From Dimorphilus gyrociliatus (taxonomy: Eukaryota > Annelida > Polychaeta > Dinophilidae), in contig CAJFCJ010000012.1 of assembly GCA_904063045.1 (NCBI GenBank), positions 620,001 to 684,000 on the forward strand: DNA of 64,000 bases, written 5' to 3'. The translations under genes were made by a program, and so were the position numbers. The notes under the pieces were generated by a model that ran no database searches, was not told where the DNA came from, and was given only the letters and a program-made list of their open reading frames with translations. Below, in pieces: positions 31,181-42,778 of the stretch (the first letter of the stretch is position 1; every line of letters starts with the position of its first letter).

Positions 31181-34100
31181 TCACGAATAAACCTAAGCAT
31201 ATTCAACTTGACAAACTAAAGCTCCTCACCTGCAATCCATCGATTGCATGCCACGTGTCATTTTCAGGTGTTTTTCATCCCAAAAAGAAACAAACAAAAG
31301 TACCTTAATTACCAACAGACTTATCAATACAGCTACATGCATAAACACAGAGATCTCTCTGGAGTTTTGCACATATTCATAAAGTTCACTATGTCCCTAT
31401 AAATAAGGTAAGCTTTCGCTTTTTCTCAATACGCGACTAATCATAAATCTTAGAATCTTATAGTAACAGGTGTGCTTATTAAAATCGAACTGCTGTAGCA
31501 CACCTTGTCAGGTAAAAATCGAATGGAACACGTGCTTGAGAGGAACTTTTCGAATTTCGATGAAAATCACCTGTGTGAAATTTTTTGAGAATGATAATAA
31601 AGGAAAATTACTGATAAATTGAACAGGAAATATGAAAAAGCTTTAGGAAATTGTGAATTATTATGGATTCATTGTCTAAAGATAGTAATTATTATTATAT
31701 GTACCCGTTAGGTTGCCCGGTGGTATTAGAATCATTACGAAAATCTAGTACAAAGAACTAAAGTATAAGCATATATATTAATATATATACAGTATATTGC
31801 AATAATAATAACTTTTTATGTTTATTTTCTCCAATTTCTAGGAAATGTTAATAGATTTTTCATAAAAAACTCCTTGTTTCTTATTAATTATCAAATATCG
31901 GTAAATATTTGTTTAAAAGCTAAATGAAAACTGTTCACCAAACTGTTCAAATAATTTTAAAAGGCAACTGCAAACCTTAGAAAATAGAGTTAGCGCCCTC
32001 ATTGACAGAGTCAATAAGGGACAATAGGCTATACCCACTACTCTTGTACCCTTTAACACCCTAGAATTTTGTTTTCGAAACAAAATTCACTACTCTTTTT
32101 TGCCCAAAAGACGCTGGATAATTTAAATATAAAAGTAATATTATTTTGGAAGATATTAATCGTAGATAGCTCATTAATATTCATTATCTCGATACTCACT
32201 TCCTGCGTCTTTTCAAATATTATGTTTACGTAAAGGATCTGTATACAAGAACAATTAATCTAAACAATATTGCGCTTTATTATGTTTGTTCATGGAATTT
32301 TTCATAAAATATATTACAAATTCGTAAGTAAACAGTTGTTCCCTGGGGTTTTCTCTGTAAAATTAATTCTGTGTACCTACGCAAGCTCTGGATACAAAAA
32401 TCATTTGCAAAGCAAAGTGACACTGAAGTCTTAGGTAAACAGTTGTTCTCTTGTATTATACATCTTTTTACTTTTGCTTCTTTTTTATCTTCGTAATCGT
32501 CAATATAGTAATTTTTTATAAGAGAATCTTTCTTTTATTTAATAGATGGATTACGAAAAGAAAAACCTTTACCTTCTATTTAAATGTATTCTCTCTTTTT
32601 TCTTTTTCGAGTGGTCGTTTAAAAATAAATAAAAAAGAGGAAAAACCCAAAAGTTAACATTTTTGAAGGATATACTAGAACGTATTATAAAAATCATCAA
32701 TTGTTCTGTTCTGTATATTATTGTCCTGGGATACCTATACAGGTTTTAAGTATACACACTTGGCCTATTTATCTGACAGGCCTGGTGTGAATAAATGATA
32801 GCATGTATTTTTATATGTTAAACTAAGAATTGAAAGAAAATTTGTCCGTCTACTATTGAGAAATTTACCTTTATTCTTTATTATGATTAGGTAATTAGGT
32901 ATAAAAAGAAATTTAGTTAGCTTTGAAGTTATTGAAATAATTATCTTTACACGAGTTGCTTTTATGGTGCATATGCAATTTTAACAGATTAAATTATCCT
33001 ATAAAAAAAGAAGTGAGTTAAGAATAAGTACTTATAAATTGAAGGAAAAAGAGGTTGCAAATTGATCACGTAACAAAATCATAAAAGGAAAAGGGAGTTC
33101 AGTTATATATCTTGCATCCTAATGAATAGGTTTCAAATGCAAAATACACATCAATGTAATAAAAAGTTGATTGTGTAATAGTGTACATCAAAAAACTAAC
33201 GAGAGAGTTAGGCAAGCAATCCAACAGATATAACAGTTGAATACATTTCAACAATAGACATAGTTACTATAAATAAGTGGACGCCTGTATTATATCTTTT
33301 GTCAGTATCAGTGTAAACATAAACACAAACAAACATAACAACTGTTCAAAGCAAAGCTAGTTGTTTAATGGGAAAATAATTAGAAAAAGTGAAGGCGTAA
33401 CTAAACTCCAAACTTCTCTAAATGTCAAGGTGATAACAAAGGAATTATTCAACAACATCTGTCCACAAACAACTCACCAATTAAAATGGCGTTCTTCAAA
33501 AACATTCTAATGTAATATAATATAATATAACCGTGTAAAGTTTATTTTTTTCACTCATACCGTTTTTAATAAGTATTTTAAAGCTATTAGTCGTAATTAG
33601 TGATAATAAAGGAAACTATTGAATGAAAGAGTGGAGGAGGAAAGTACTTGTGTTATAGGGGCGAGCTTTGCGGGGGTAAAATAAAGAGAAGAGACGAGAA
33701 AAATCATCAAAATACTCTAAAAAGAGAAAGGAGAAGGTGAAGCTGTGCACAAAAAAAGCAAAGACCAAACAGTTAAGTCTCTAAGAAAAAAATGGCGCAG
33801 ATGCGTCCCGTGACACATCGAGGTCTCGTCATTTTTTCACCTGACCGCATAACGCCTTAAGTCGATCGAGCGGAAGGTTTACAAAGGAAGGCACGCGCCC
33901 GACAAATGGTTGAGAATAAACAAGTACAGAATCTTTAACAATAGACTATACTTTAATACTACATCGTGATTTATGCGCGTCGCTTCGGGGAAGGCACCTT
34001 GATCCTTCACACTTTTCAACTCGTAATAAATCAGTCTTTTAGAGGTAAAAAATAGAGAGAGAATGAAAGGGATGTAAAAAAGGAAATTAGAGATAAAAGA

Positions 34101-36900
34101 AAGTTTAACTTTGTATATGGCAATAATGAATTTCCAAGAAAATATGAAATGAGGATCGTGTTTGGGAGAATGTCTGTGTGTGGGAAAAAGATCGCGCGTG
34201 TCTGAAAATCCGCCATCTTGAGCTCACGTGTAAGGCATTTCACGCAAATATGGGTTTGTAAAGGGAGGGCACGTGAGTGAATATTGAAAAAACTGTAATT
34301 AGAATGACAAGAAGTTTGATTGAATAGAAAATTTTTGATGCGCCAACTAGCTCATTTTCCGATTATATTCATGCTCTTTTGAACGGTATATAATTTTCGG
34401 CATTACTGTCAACTAGCTATATCACGCAATCTTATCTTTCTGCAGCAATCTAGATAAGATATTGATAAGAATCTGTGTATAAAAATAAGATTTAGGGATG
34501 CGTGAAATCTCGCATAATTGCTGGAATAATTTGCCATTCTCAAACGCTTCATTTTCTCAATTTGCATTACAATGTCGTTGCTTATCACCTGGAATTATAT
34601 ATGGATATTTAATTATGTTGAACTTTTTCATGGAAAAAGCAGTCATTAAAGTGATGATGGAGGAGTCTGATGAAAGTAACGCCCCTTTTTGTCCCCGTGC
34701 AACATAGTAGGATATTAATACGGCTATTTAGAAAGTTAGTATATCATAAATTGAAATCCGTTGCAAAAAACACTGGAAGAAATGGGCGAAAATCGCTTTA
34801 AGCACTTATAAAGAACCCCTATCCTTTCCTATAAGATATTAATTTCTACTGTCCATAATCGATCCTTTTTTTATACTAACTGATAAATATTCTAAAGAAA
34901 TTTAATATCACTTTTACCTAGAATGACAGATGGTGTAATGGCAAAAAATCTTCTTTACGATCTCTCATTATAGCTAAATGGGCGGACATATTGAAATCTG
35001 CTCATTTTATAAAGAGGTAAGGTGGATATAATAATTTAATTTATCTTCTTTCATTACTTGAATAATCGACGCCGCTTGCGGGAATTCAAAATGGCGTTTA
35101 TTTCTTTTATATAAGAAAGTAATAAATATGAAATGCTCTATCTGTCTAAATCTGTGTTAAAGGTCAGAGTTACACTATCAATATTATTTTCCCCTAAATT
35201 ATATTTTAAAACTTCCCTCGAGCAATTAATGTTTTTTTGTTTAATTAAAAAAAAAAAGTGGGAATAAATTTTTTTTTGTCTTTGTTAACATTATTTCATT
35301 TTTCTTTTATATCTTGATAATACGCTAAAATAAATTATAAGTTAAAATTTCGACTAATTGAGTATAAAATTCCTTTTGTATACCCTTAGGCAATCGTTTA
35401 AATTTACCAATAGCCTTTAAGAAAGAGCAAGTTTTCGTGACGTAATTGTGACGTAATTAAGTTGACGGCATGATTGGCACATCCCGAACTCTACTGTCAT
35501 TAGCACCTGCTAAGTTGTTCCGCAGTAACATTCTCACGAACCCGTAATAGTATATGTATATAACGTTAAATTTAGTAGATAGAATATATATACTGTATAT
35601 ATCTTTTATATAAATTATATATAAAGATTTTAAAGGAGAAAGAAGAGATAAGCTGGTAGAAATTTCTCTACCTCGCTCCTTTCCTGTATCCCTCTTATAA
35701 ACACTTACTCACTCTCACTCCCTCCCTGCTTCCTCCTAAAAAGATTAATGATTCATCTTTTTAGTAGTTTTTCCTTTTTTGCATCCGTCCAAAATCAAAA
35801 AGAGGAATAATTTCGTTTATTAAAATAAATATATATATTAAAAAAAAAGAATGATTTTGTTCGTGCAATCTATAGTTCGTTTTCGTATAATCTAAGTACT
35901 TTTTATTCAGTAATAAGGAACGCTGATCTTCAAGAAGGATCACTTTTAGATACTACACTCTACGTACTTTTAATGAATGATGCCTGTATAGTTTATCTGG
36001 GGGAAAGGCAACGTTTCACCTGAAAAAGTGCGGGCTTTTGACATGAAACATACCACTGGATATACAAAGGTTTTCTTGTCTAACAAACCTTCCCATGAAC
36101 ATAGTTTGTGCAATTTTGTTACTACGCCTATAAGTATAGAATAAACGACAAATTACACCTAATTAACTGTACACAGTTAAGAGTAAACATTTAATTTGCT
36201 ATGAGCGTATTTTATTTTAGAAATAAACCAGGATATCATTTCCAGACCTCTTCCCAGTAAGTCTGTCTCTTTCCATAGCAAAAGTGCCGTTTATTTTGGT
36301 TTCTCACCGTTATGTAAGCTACTTAAGAAATAAACGACTAGAGGAAAATTGACAGTTTCTGTGTAATGAGATCGTCTTTCTTGTACCCCTCTTTCTCTTC
36401 CTGGTTTTTTTTCGTTACACTACAGCCCAGAGATTAGAAATTTTTCAAATCTTCCTATAACATCAATCTTTTTCCCTTAAGTGCGCATGCGTACCGCGAA
36501 TTTGTCTAACCATCCATAAAAAGCCAACAATACTAACCTATTATCTTCTACAGAGGAGCTTATAAATTTTCATTTAGTAGAGTTTTGTTTCGTAAAAGGA
36601 GTCTTTTACAGTCGATTTCCCAAAGCTACTTTTTGTTTGCAGTTGACTGCAAAGATAGCAATCGAAAGTAAATTATAAACGGGCAGAGACATCTACTGTA
36701 CATTGGACATCTAGGGGACAAAAATCAAATTTGTTACCATCGTAGTTAATTGATGAAAAGTAGGTTGAAAAACAATCGATCTGTTTGTTATTTATTATTT
36801 TTTATTGTTTGTACTTTTAACATTTTTTCAAACTCAAGTTTTTTGTAAGTTTGAATCATTTATCATCACTCTCTTTGTTGGTTATTGTATAAGCAAACAT
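31181..36900. other. Gene-free stretch between the ZEB flank and the nuclear receptor
   Basis: No exon recognised. E-boxes CAGGTG/CACCTG cluster at 31227, 31265, 31467 and 31568, then at 33838, 34586, 35504 and 36017. CACGTG is at 31252, 31529, 34225 and 34270, and TGACAAAC at 31209. GCGCATGCGTA, close to an NRF-1 site, is at about 36483. The 31.2-31.6 kb cluster (four E-boxes, two CACGTG, one TGACAAAC in about 370 bases) is a good enhancer candidate. Confidence 0.45.
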
Positions 36901-37417
36901 TTCAAGTTAACAATAATATCTAGAGTGCAGTTGTGAAGGCTTATAAAAGAAAAAGATGATTGACGGAAAGATAGAAATAAAAGAAGTCAAACGAAAAAAG
37001 ATAAAGAGCAACAAATAAACAATACATTTATGCAACCACAAAATTTGATGGCATAATATCAACAATATGAAATAAAATTATTCCATTTCCAAAGAATTGT
37101 TAAAATTTACATCAAGTTAACAAACATATATATATATATATTTATTATTATTATTGATGATAATAATAAGACTTTATCATAAGATTCCTAATATATAGTT
37201 AAAGATAATCCATTCAAGAACATTTTATAGTGTACATTTTGAAATATAAAACAAAAGATATTATTTATCAATACTTTTTAAAAATGAATATAGAAATTTC
37301 AGTAAAAATAATAAAAATAAACTATGTCAAGTAAATTGTTGTTTGTATTTTTGTTTACTAATTTGGAATATAGTAAACTGAGTTTCCTTTGTAGCATTTC
37401 TATTATGAAATTTGCAT
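36901..37417 (-). other. Probable 3' UTR of the distal nuclear receptor cassette
   Basis: Lies directly after the stop of exon 37789-37418 and has no coding potential. A minus-strand AATAAA occurs near 37140-37145. A short TA run is at about 37127-37140. Confidence 0.4.
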
Positions 37418-37959
37418 CTAACTCATCCACATTTCTCTAAAAATTGCTGGAAATTCAATATCGGGGTAATCAGAAACCATTTGTTTCTCTTCTGACCGAT
37501 ACATGTGGCCAACTGATCTCATTCTCGTCAGCAAACGAATAAGTTTTGCTATAATAATTGGTACTTCAGCCTTCGGATATCGCTTGAGGAGTAAATATTC
37601 CAAACATAGATATATACAGAATTGAGCATCGGAAATTCGGTTTGAAATGTGGATACTATATGAAAAACATCTATCTGATGATAACAAACATGAAGCTTTC
37701 AGCATACATTCTTCTTCTGTAGTCAGATTGAAAGATTTAAACTTCATACTTAACTGAAAGACACTTTCCAAATATTCTGGATTTTGAACCTTTTATGAAT
37801 GGTATATAAGTTTAATTATTCACAGCTTTAAACAAGAGAACTAGTATACCTTCATAACATCATCAATGTGTACAGTATGTCCACACGTTGTAGTATATAA
37901 ATATTTTTCATTATTAAAGCATTTGTAACTTGAAATTAACCAAATATCCCATTTTGAAT
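37418..37959 (-). CDS. Distal 3' cassette of the nuclear receptor: helix 5-12 half with intact AF-2
   Basis: Exons 37959-37850 and 37789-37418. The first begins with two bases (after TTTCTAG) that complete the same split codon, giving DQIALIK-N-SKWDIWLISSYKCFN. It carries the beta-turn region (YTTTCGHTVHIDDVMK), and the second carries EEECMLKASCLL through FPAIFREMWMS. Its internal intron sits at a different place and phase from that of the proximal cassette. AATAAA on the minus strand lies near 37140. Confidence 0.85.
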
Positions 37960-37987
37960 CTAGAAAGATAAAATAATGATTATAGTA

Positions 37988-38035
<48 letters not shown>

Positions 38036-41000
38036 TATGAAGAAATATTTAGTATATAGCAATATTTTTTTGAGAGAGAGAGAGAGAGAGAGAGAAAACA
38101 GACAGACATAGAAAGAAAAAGAGAAATCCCAACTGATACATAGTTTTGCAGTATTTAATCAGCAACGTAATTTTTTTTTCATTAGTTAATAAAGAAAAAA
38201 AAATTGTATTTATGAATAAATTTGTACTAATAACTGAAAACTTTTTTGTTCGGGTTTAATGACGAAAAGAAAACGTAAACAAATAATAATAATAATAATA
38301 ACAAACAAAAGATAATTGATGCATTTTAGACTTAAAAAAAGTATAGAGATTATTTTCGTATTGTACTATTTGAACACGGAATTTTTGAAATATATATTGA
38401 TTTAAATGTAGTAATAAACTGTCTTACACTGAGTAGAATATACTTGCGACTATTTTAATAATAAATAATCATAGCAAGTTTCCACCACTTTCCCGCCCTC
38501 CCTTCCGTAATATAAGTTTGTCACTGATTGAATAGCAGAGGTCCTAAAATTTCACCCCATTTTAACTCTGGAAATAAGTTATCGAGCATATTTAGAGTTT
38601 TTTCACGGCTACAGTAGTAGTGAAGACAGCGAACAGGAGCTAATAATTGTAGGATATGAGCACTTCTCAATGGCTCGTTTGGTCGTTGTAACTTTGACAC
38701 GTACTCCAAACATTCAATGAAATTGCTTCTAATTTCACACACTTGATCCTTCTTTGAGAGTTGTAGATCATCTGTGAACGTTTCTGATTAGTTGTTTTCG
38801 TGTGGGTTTTTTGTTTGTTGTTGTTTTATAAGATTTTCTAATGTGAATTATGAGCAGTGTTAAATATTTTCTTTAATTGTTAATGTTATTGTTATAAGTC
38901 GGGGATTAGGGTTAGCTTATCTTCTTTAGGGAAAGGCGAGAAGATCTTTAATTAGCCAGGCAACGAGCCAAACTGATCTATGAGTAAAAAAAATTAAGAC
39001 GCGTTTGCTTTCAGTGTACAGTTAGCCTTTTTAGCATACTGTCGTGCTCAATTAGAGTAAAACGAGTTGAATATCAATTATGTTGCTTATCAAATTAATA
39101 TTCATTTCGTTTAGCTATGTAGCTATTTAATTGATATAATAAGTTATTACAAGTATGATTATCGATAGATGGCGTTCCCATAGACAGACAAAGCTGCGCC
39201 ATCTGACAACTGTCTTACTAGCGAGTATAAATAATAAAATAGTAGATACTAAGTGGGTTTTTGTGTTTGTGTTTAAAAATGATTAAAAAATCTTTGAAAA
39301 CCTGTGCCTATGACGAGAACTAGGCCAAGTAAAGTGCAGTTTTCTTCCACACTTAAGTCAAGTTTTATCAAATTTTTCAAAAATTTCATTCCCTCTTCCA
39401 TTGCTTCATCATCTTCAATTCTCCTTATTTCATCAATATCATAAGCTTCGTATGTACTAGGATCTAAGAATATAGTCAAATCCGCGTTAACCGAGTGTTT
39501 AGCATCAATCATCCAAGCAGCATACCAAGATGCTAAGGAAGAAGAGAAGGCAAGTTTTTTTTGGTTGTTTTTTTTTTCAGTTTCAAGTAGGGTAGTTTCA
39601 TATTTGTTTAAATCGAGATGGGACAGTACAAAAATAAAAGAAACATAGTTGTTGTACCTTTTTGATAGAATCAATCAGAATAATATAAATGAAGAATTTA
39701 AAATTTTACTTCACATAAAATTAATTTAAATCTTTATCAAATAAATACATTAATTACCTAATTTACACAACAAATATACCAGATTAATTAGTGAAATGAT
39801 TAAATAATATATTTTAATTATAATATTGTAAAATTTTTCACTGATAGCAGATTCGATCTCTCAGATACAAGATTCCGTCCCACCCGAAGTTATTTTAAGA
39901 AATAGAAAAACTTACTTTTAATTAAAGCTATCTGATCTTCTATAGGAAGTTCCTTAAATCCAGGTACGGCTTTAGCGAAATTAATGAATCTTTTTATTGC
40001 TAATTCTAATGATGGTAGCATGTGAGTTATCATTTCCCGTCTACCATCAACATCTATGCCAGTTGAATGATAAATTTGCATATATTCTTCTTTAGATAGA
40101 TTTTTTAAAGGTCCGAACATCTGTTCTTTTATTTGTCTGCGTTCCTGTTTTTACAACAATGGTCATTTCAATATATATGATATGTGGGAAATGATGGTAC
40201 ATTTATGTAAAATTATAATATTTTTATGCGACAGATGGATATTTACTTCATTAAGTTATAAAGGTATCAATAGACAGAGATATCTAAATGCTTTTCTTAT
40301 TATCTCTAATATATAAAAATAAATTTCAATACTAACAAGGTATCTTTCTTCTAATTCAGGTATTTTTTTGTAAAATTCAGCTGTATATGGTGTTTGTTGT
40401 AAATGAACAGCTGTAATTTGATTAACAATATTTTCAATTTGATCTTGTTTCAATTCTACTTGACGTTGAATTCTTTTTATTTCTTCTATATCTTTTGTTT
40501 TCTTTTCATGAGTGTAACGCCCCGTCTTGATAGCTGTTGAATAACAATAACAATATATATAAGACTACTTTGCTTATTTACTTATATCTAATCATTCTAT
40601 TTGAGGTTAATTTCTAGGTAACCTATTAAACCCTTGCAATAAATGCAATAAAGTTCGGTAAAGCCATCAAGTGTAAAGTGTATTTTCTCCTTTAATGAAT
40701 TCATATTTCAGATACGCAATCTAGATAAATCATTGATAAAGGACTATAATCAGAGTTTTTTAAGGTTATCTAAAACCTGAGCTAATACGGTGTCTTCGAT
40801 ATTTTAAACTCGTTGGGTACCTCTAAAATTCACTATTGAGCATAACTATATTAATGTTTATTGAGACAGCCTGTTCTTTCTGAGTAGACCAACTTTATCG
40901 ATTATTCTATAGCCACATTGAAAGTTACAATCAAGAGAGTTTTTTTAACTCTTCAGGAGGAAAAGGCAATGTCTCTTTATATTAATTAAATTTCCTTTAA

Positions 41001-41301
41001 TAATTTATTTTGAATTGTTTGAACAGAGAATAATCAAATTAAACAAACCGTCTTTTGACATTCCAACTCCGATGCATTTCTTATATCTACATGATGCACA
41101 TGAATTTCTATTTGTCAGTTCTATAACGCATTTTCCTTCATTCGAACACTTATAATCCTCCTTTCTATGTAGACTTCTTCTAAAAAATCCTTTGCAGGCT
41201 TCGCAAGTGTTTACCCCATAGTGAAATCCACTAGCTCTCTCACCACAGACTCTACAGGGAGGCAACAGAGGCTGAGGCACTGTCGCTACCTGTGACATCA
41301 T
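37418..41301 (-). CDS. Nuclear receptor (NR1-like), isoform with canonical AF-2
   Basis: Ligand-regulated or orphan nuclear transcription factor. Exons 41301-41049, 40533-40337, 40144-39916, 37959-37850 and 37789-37418 join in phase to 386 aa. Residues about 15-90 are the two-zinc DNA-binding domain (CRVCGERASGFHYGVNTCEA .. CASCRYKKC) followed by GMSKDAIKTGRYT. The P-box reads EACKG rather than the common EGCKG. The ligand-binding domain shows the signature FAKAVPGFKELPIEDQIALIK at the helix 3-4 region (continuing through the splice), TTEEECMLKASCLL (helix 7-8), the helix 9-10 region and a good activation helix FPAIFREMW. An upstream ATG at 41394 is in frame but lies inside an NRF-1-like palindrome, so I prefer 41301. 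The GMSK and KTGRY features point to subfamily 1; the exact group is not settled. Confidence 0.88.
37992..38095. repeat. TA run followed by GA run in a nuclear receptor intron
   Basis: TA dinucleotides at about 37992-38030 and GA dinucleotides at 38072-38095, just upstream (in transcript sense) of the distal cassette acceptor. Confidence 0.92.
38521..39532 (-). CDS. Alternative 3' cassette of the nuclear receptor: second helix 5-12 half, degenerate AF-2
   Basis: Exons 39532-39302 and 38771-38521 lie in the intron between the shared helix 1-4 exon and the distal terminal exons. The first starts after TTCTTCCTTAG with two bases that complete the split codon left by the shared exon, giving DQIALIK-T-SWYAAWMIDA, the normal helix 4-5 junction. 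It continues LTIFLDPSTY, EEGMKFLKNLIKLDLSVEE, LLGLVLV, then KKDQVCEIRSNFIECLEYV and LLAPVRCLHYYCSREK, all placed as in a ligand-binding domain. It ends WGEILGPLLFNQ, which lacks the conserved acidic residue of AF-2. The donor GTTTTC at 39301 is weak. ATTAAA on the minus strand at 38454-38459 could serve polyadenylation. Using this cassette gives 386 aa, the same as the other isoform. Confidence 0.78.
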
Positions 41302-41385
41302 TCTACTGTTGACAATGCAAAAATGACTAAATTTATCTATGTTTATCTTATTGGTCGACAATATCGTACTGTTTTTTTTGCTCAA

Positions 41386-41401
41386 ATTGCGCATGCGCAG
41401 A
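41386..41401. promoter_or_regulatory. NRF-1-like palindrome at the nuclear receptor 5' end
   Basis: The sequence TTGCGCATGCGCAG contains the symmetrical TGCGCATGCGCA-type core recognised by nuclear respiratory factor 1 / erect wing. It sits 85 bases upstream of the preferred ATG at 41301, a usual distance for a promoter element. Function is inferred. Confidence 0.5.
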
Positions 41402-42775
41402 TGTCTATTTCCTGTTATAACGAGGTGACATCTTGCGTTTGAACATTGTACTTTAGATTACAAAACTATTATTGATTATTTTAGAGATAATCTCTGAATA
41501 AAAATAGTAAAATATACTTTCAAATCTAATTTTGTCGGTCCAGACACGATAGGTTTGTTACGTTACTCGGAACTGCTCTTAAAGAGCTTTGAAGTTATGT
41601 TTACAAGTGTCCATTTAGTCATACAAATAGGCCTCTATTAACCCACTTGTACTAAAATTGCATTGATTTTCAATTTGCTTGAAGAAAATAAGAGTATTAA
41701 GACTATTTCTGCGTTAATAAAGATGACACGAACAGCAAACCATTATTACAGTTTATTACAGTACCGAATGATTATATTTAATTACGTAATTCATACATTT
41801 TTAAGCCTATACGAAAAAAAAACTGCTAAAGAAATGTATATAATAATGATATTCTTATCAATTTACTTATTTCTTACTCTTTCTAACATTAAATTTTTCA
41901 CAGAATTATGAATATTCAGAAAGATTGAATTATTCTTCTATATATATTCAATTGCCAAATTTTTCCATTACTCATTCGCTTTTCAGATTTTTTATTGTAG
42001 TTATTGACCATTTTTGATCCAAATATTACACTTTTTAGTTAACAATATACGAACATTTTTATTTTTACTTGAACAATGTTTGAATAAAGCGTTTAGTGAA
42101 CATTGTTAAGTAAAACTTATAAATATTTGGATGTGTTTGAATGGAAGCTGTATAATAATAAGGTTTTCAATATTATAACAAGTATAATAGATGACTTTTT
42201 ACTTTTAAAAGATGTCTCCATTTTCCAATGAACAATGGAGAAATATCACTTAAATAACTATATATACAGTATATACAATATATATCTTTCGTTAAATGAG
42301 TGTAAATATCATATAAGAATTATTAATTTATTATGTAAATTCTATTCAAATATTTAATAGATATTATATTTGTAATATTAATAATTAAATAGGAAGGTAT
42401 GTTGGAAAATAGAGAGGAGGAGAAAGTGTTCAACACTTAATATTTCAAACATCTGCCATTCTTAAACAGATGTTGATGAAATCGGTGACGGTATATGATG
42501 GTATATCATCTTCTAAAAGAGTTTGTGAAAAAGCTTTTAGATCAATTAGCTAAAAGAAATAGAGAATGGTTAAATTACATTCGTCCATAGTAACTAATTC
42601 AATTCATTATACAGTTAACTTTTAGTTATGTTTATTCTCATAAGTAATTTATTGTTAAAACTTGCTTACGACATAATAAGCTCATATTACTTAAAGGATG
42701 TGCAAAAATTAAGTTCTTGAACGCCCACACGGAGTAGTAACATTTAGGTAACGCAATGTTATAAAAGGATTTTAT
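41402..42775. other. Intergenic between nuclear receptor and lectin genes
   Basis: AT-rich, no exon recognised. A forward open frame at 41663-41911 shows no family features. Contains an ATATACAGTATAT word near 42263. Confidence 0.45.
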
Positions 42776-42778
42776 TTA
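42771..42778 (-). terminator. Poly(A) signal overlapping the lectin stop codon
   Basis: The minus strand reads GCTTAAATAAAA: the TAA stop (42778-42776) shares bases with an AATAAA hexamer (42776-42771). If used, the 3' UTR would be only about 10-30 bases. Confidence 0.45.

Noticed and set aside
37841-38062. Whole 73-residue minus frame as an independent protein
   Set aside because: Only 37959-37850 is a real exon of the nuclear receptor; the upstream part is translated TA repeat.
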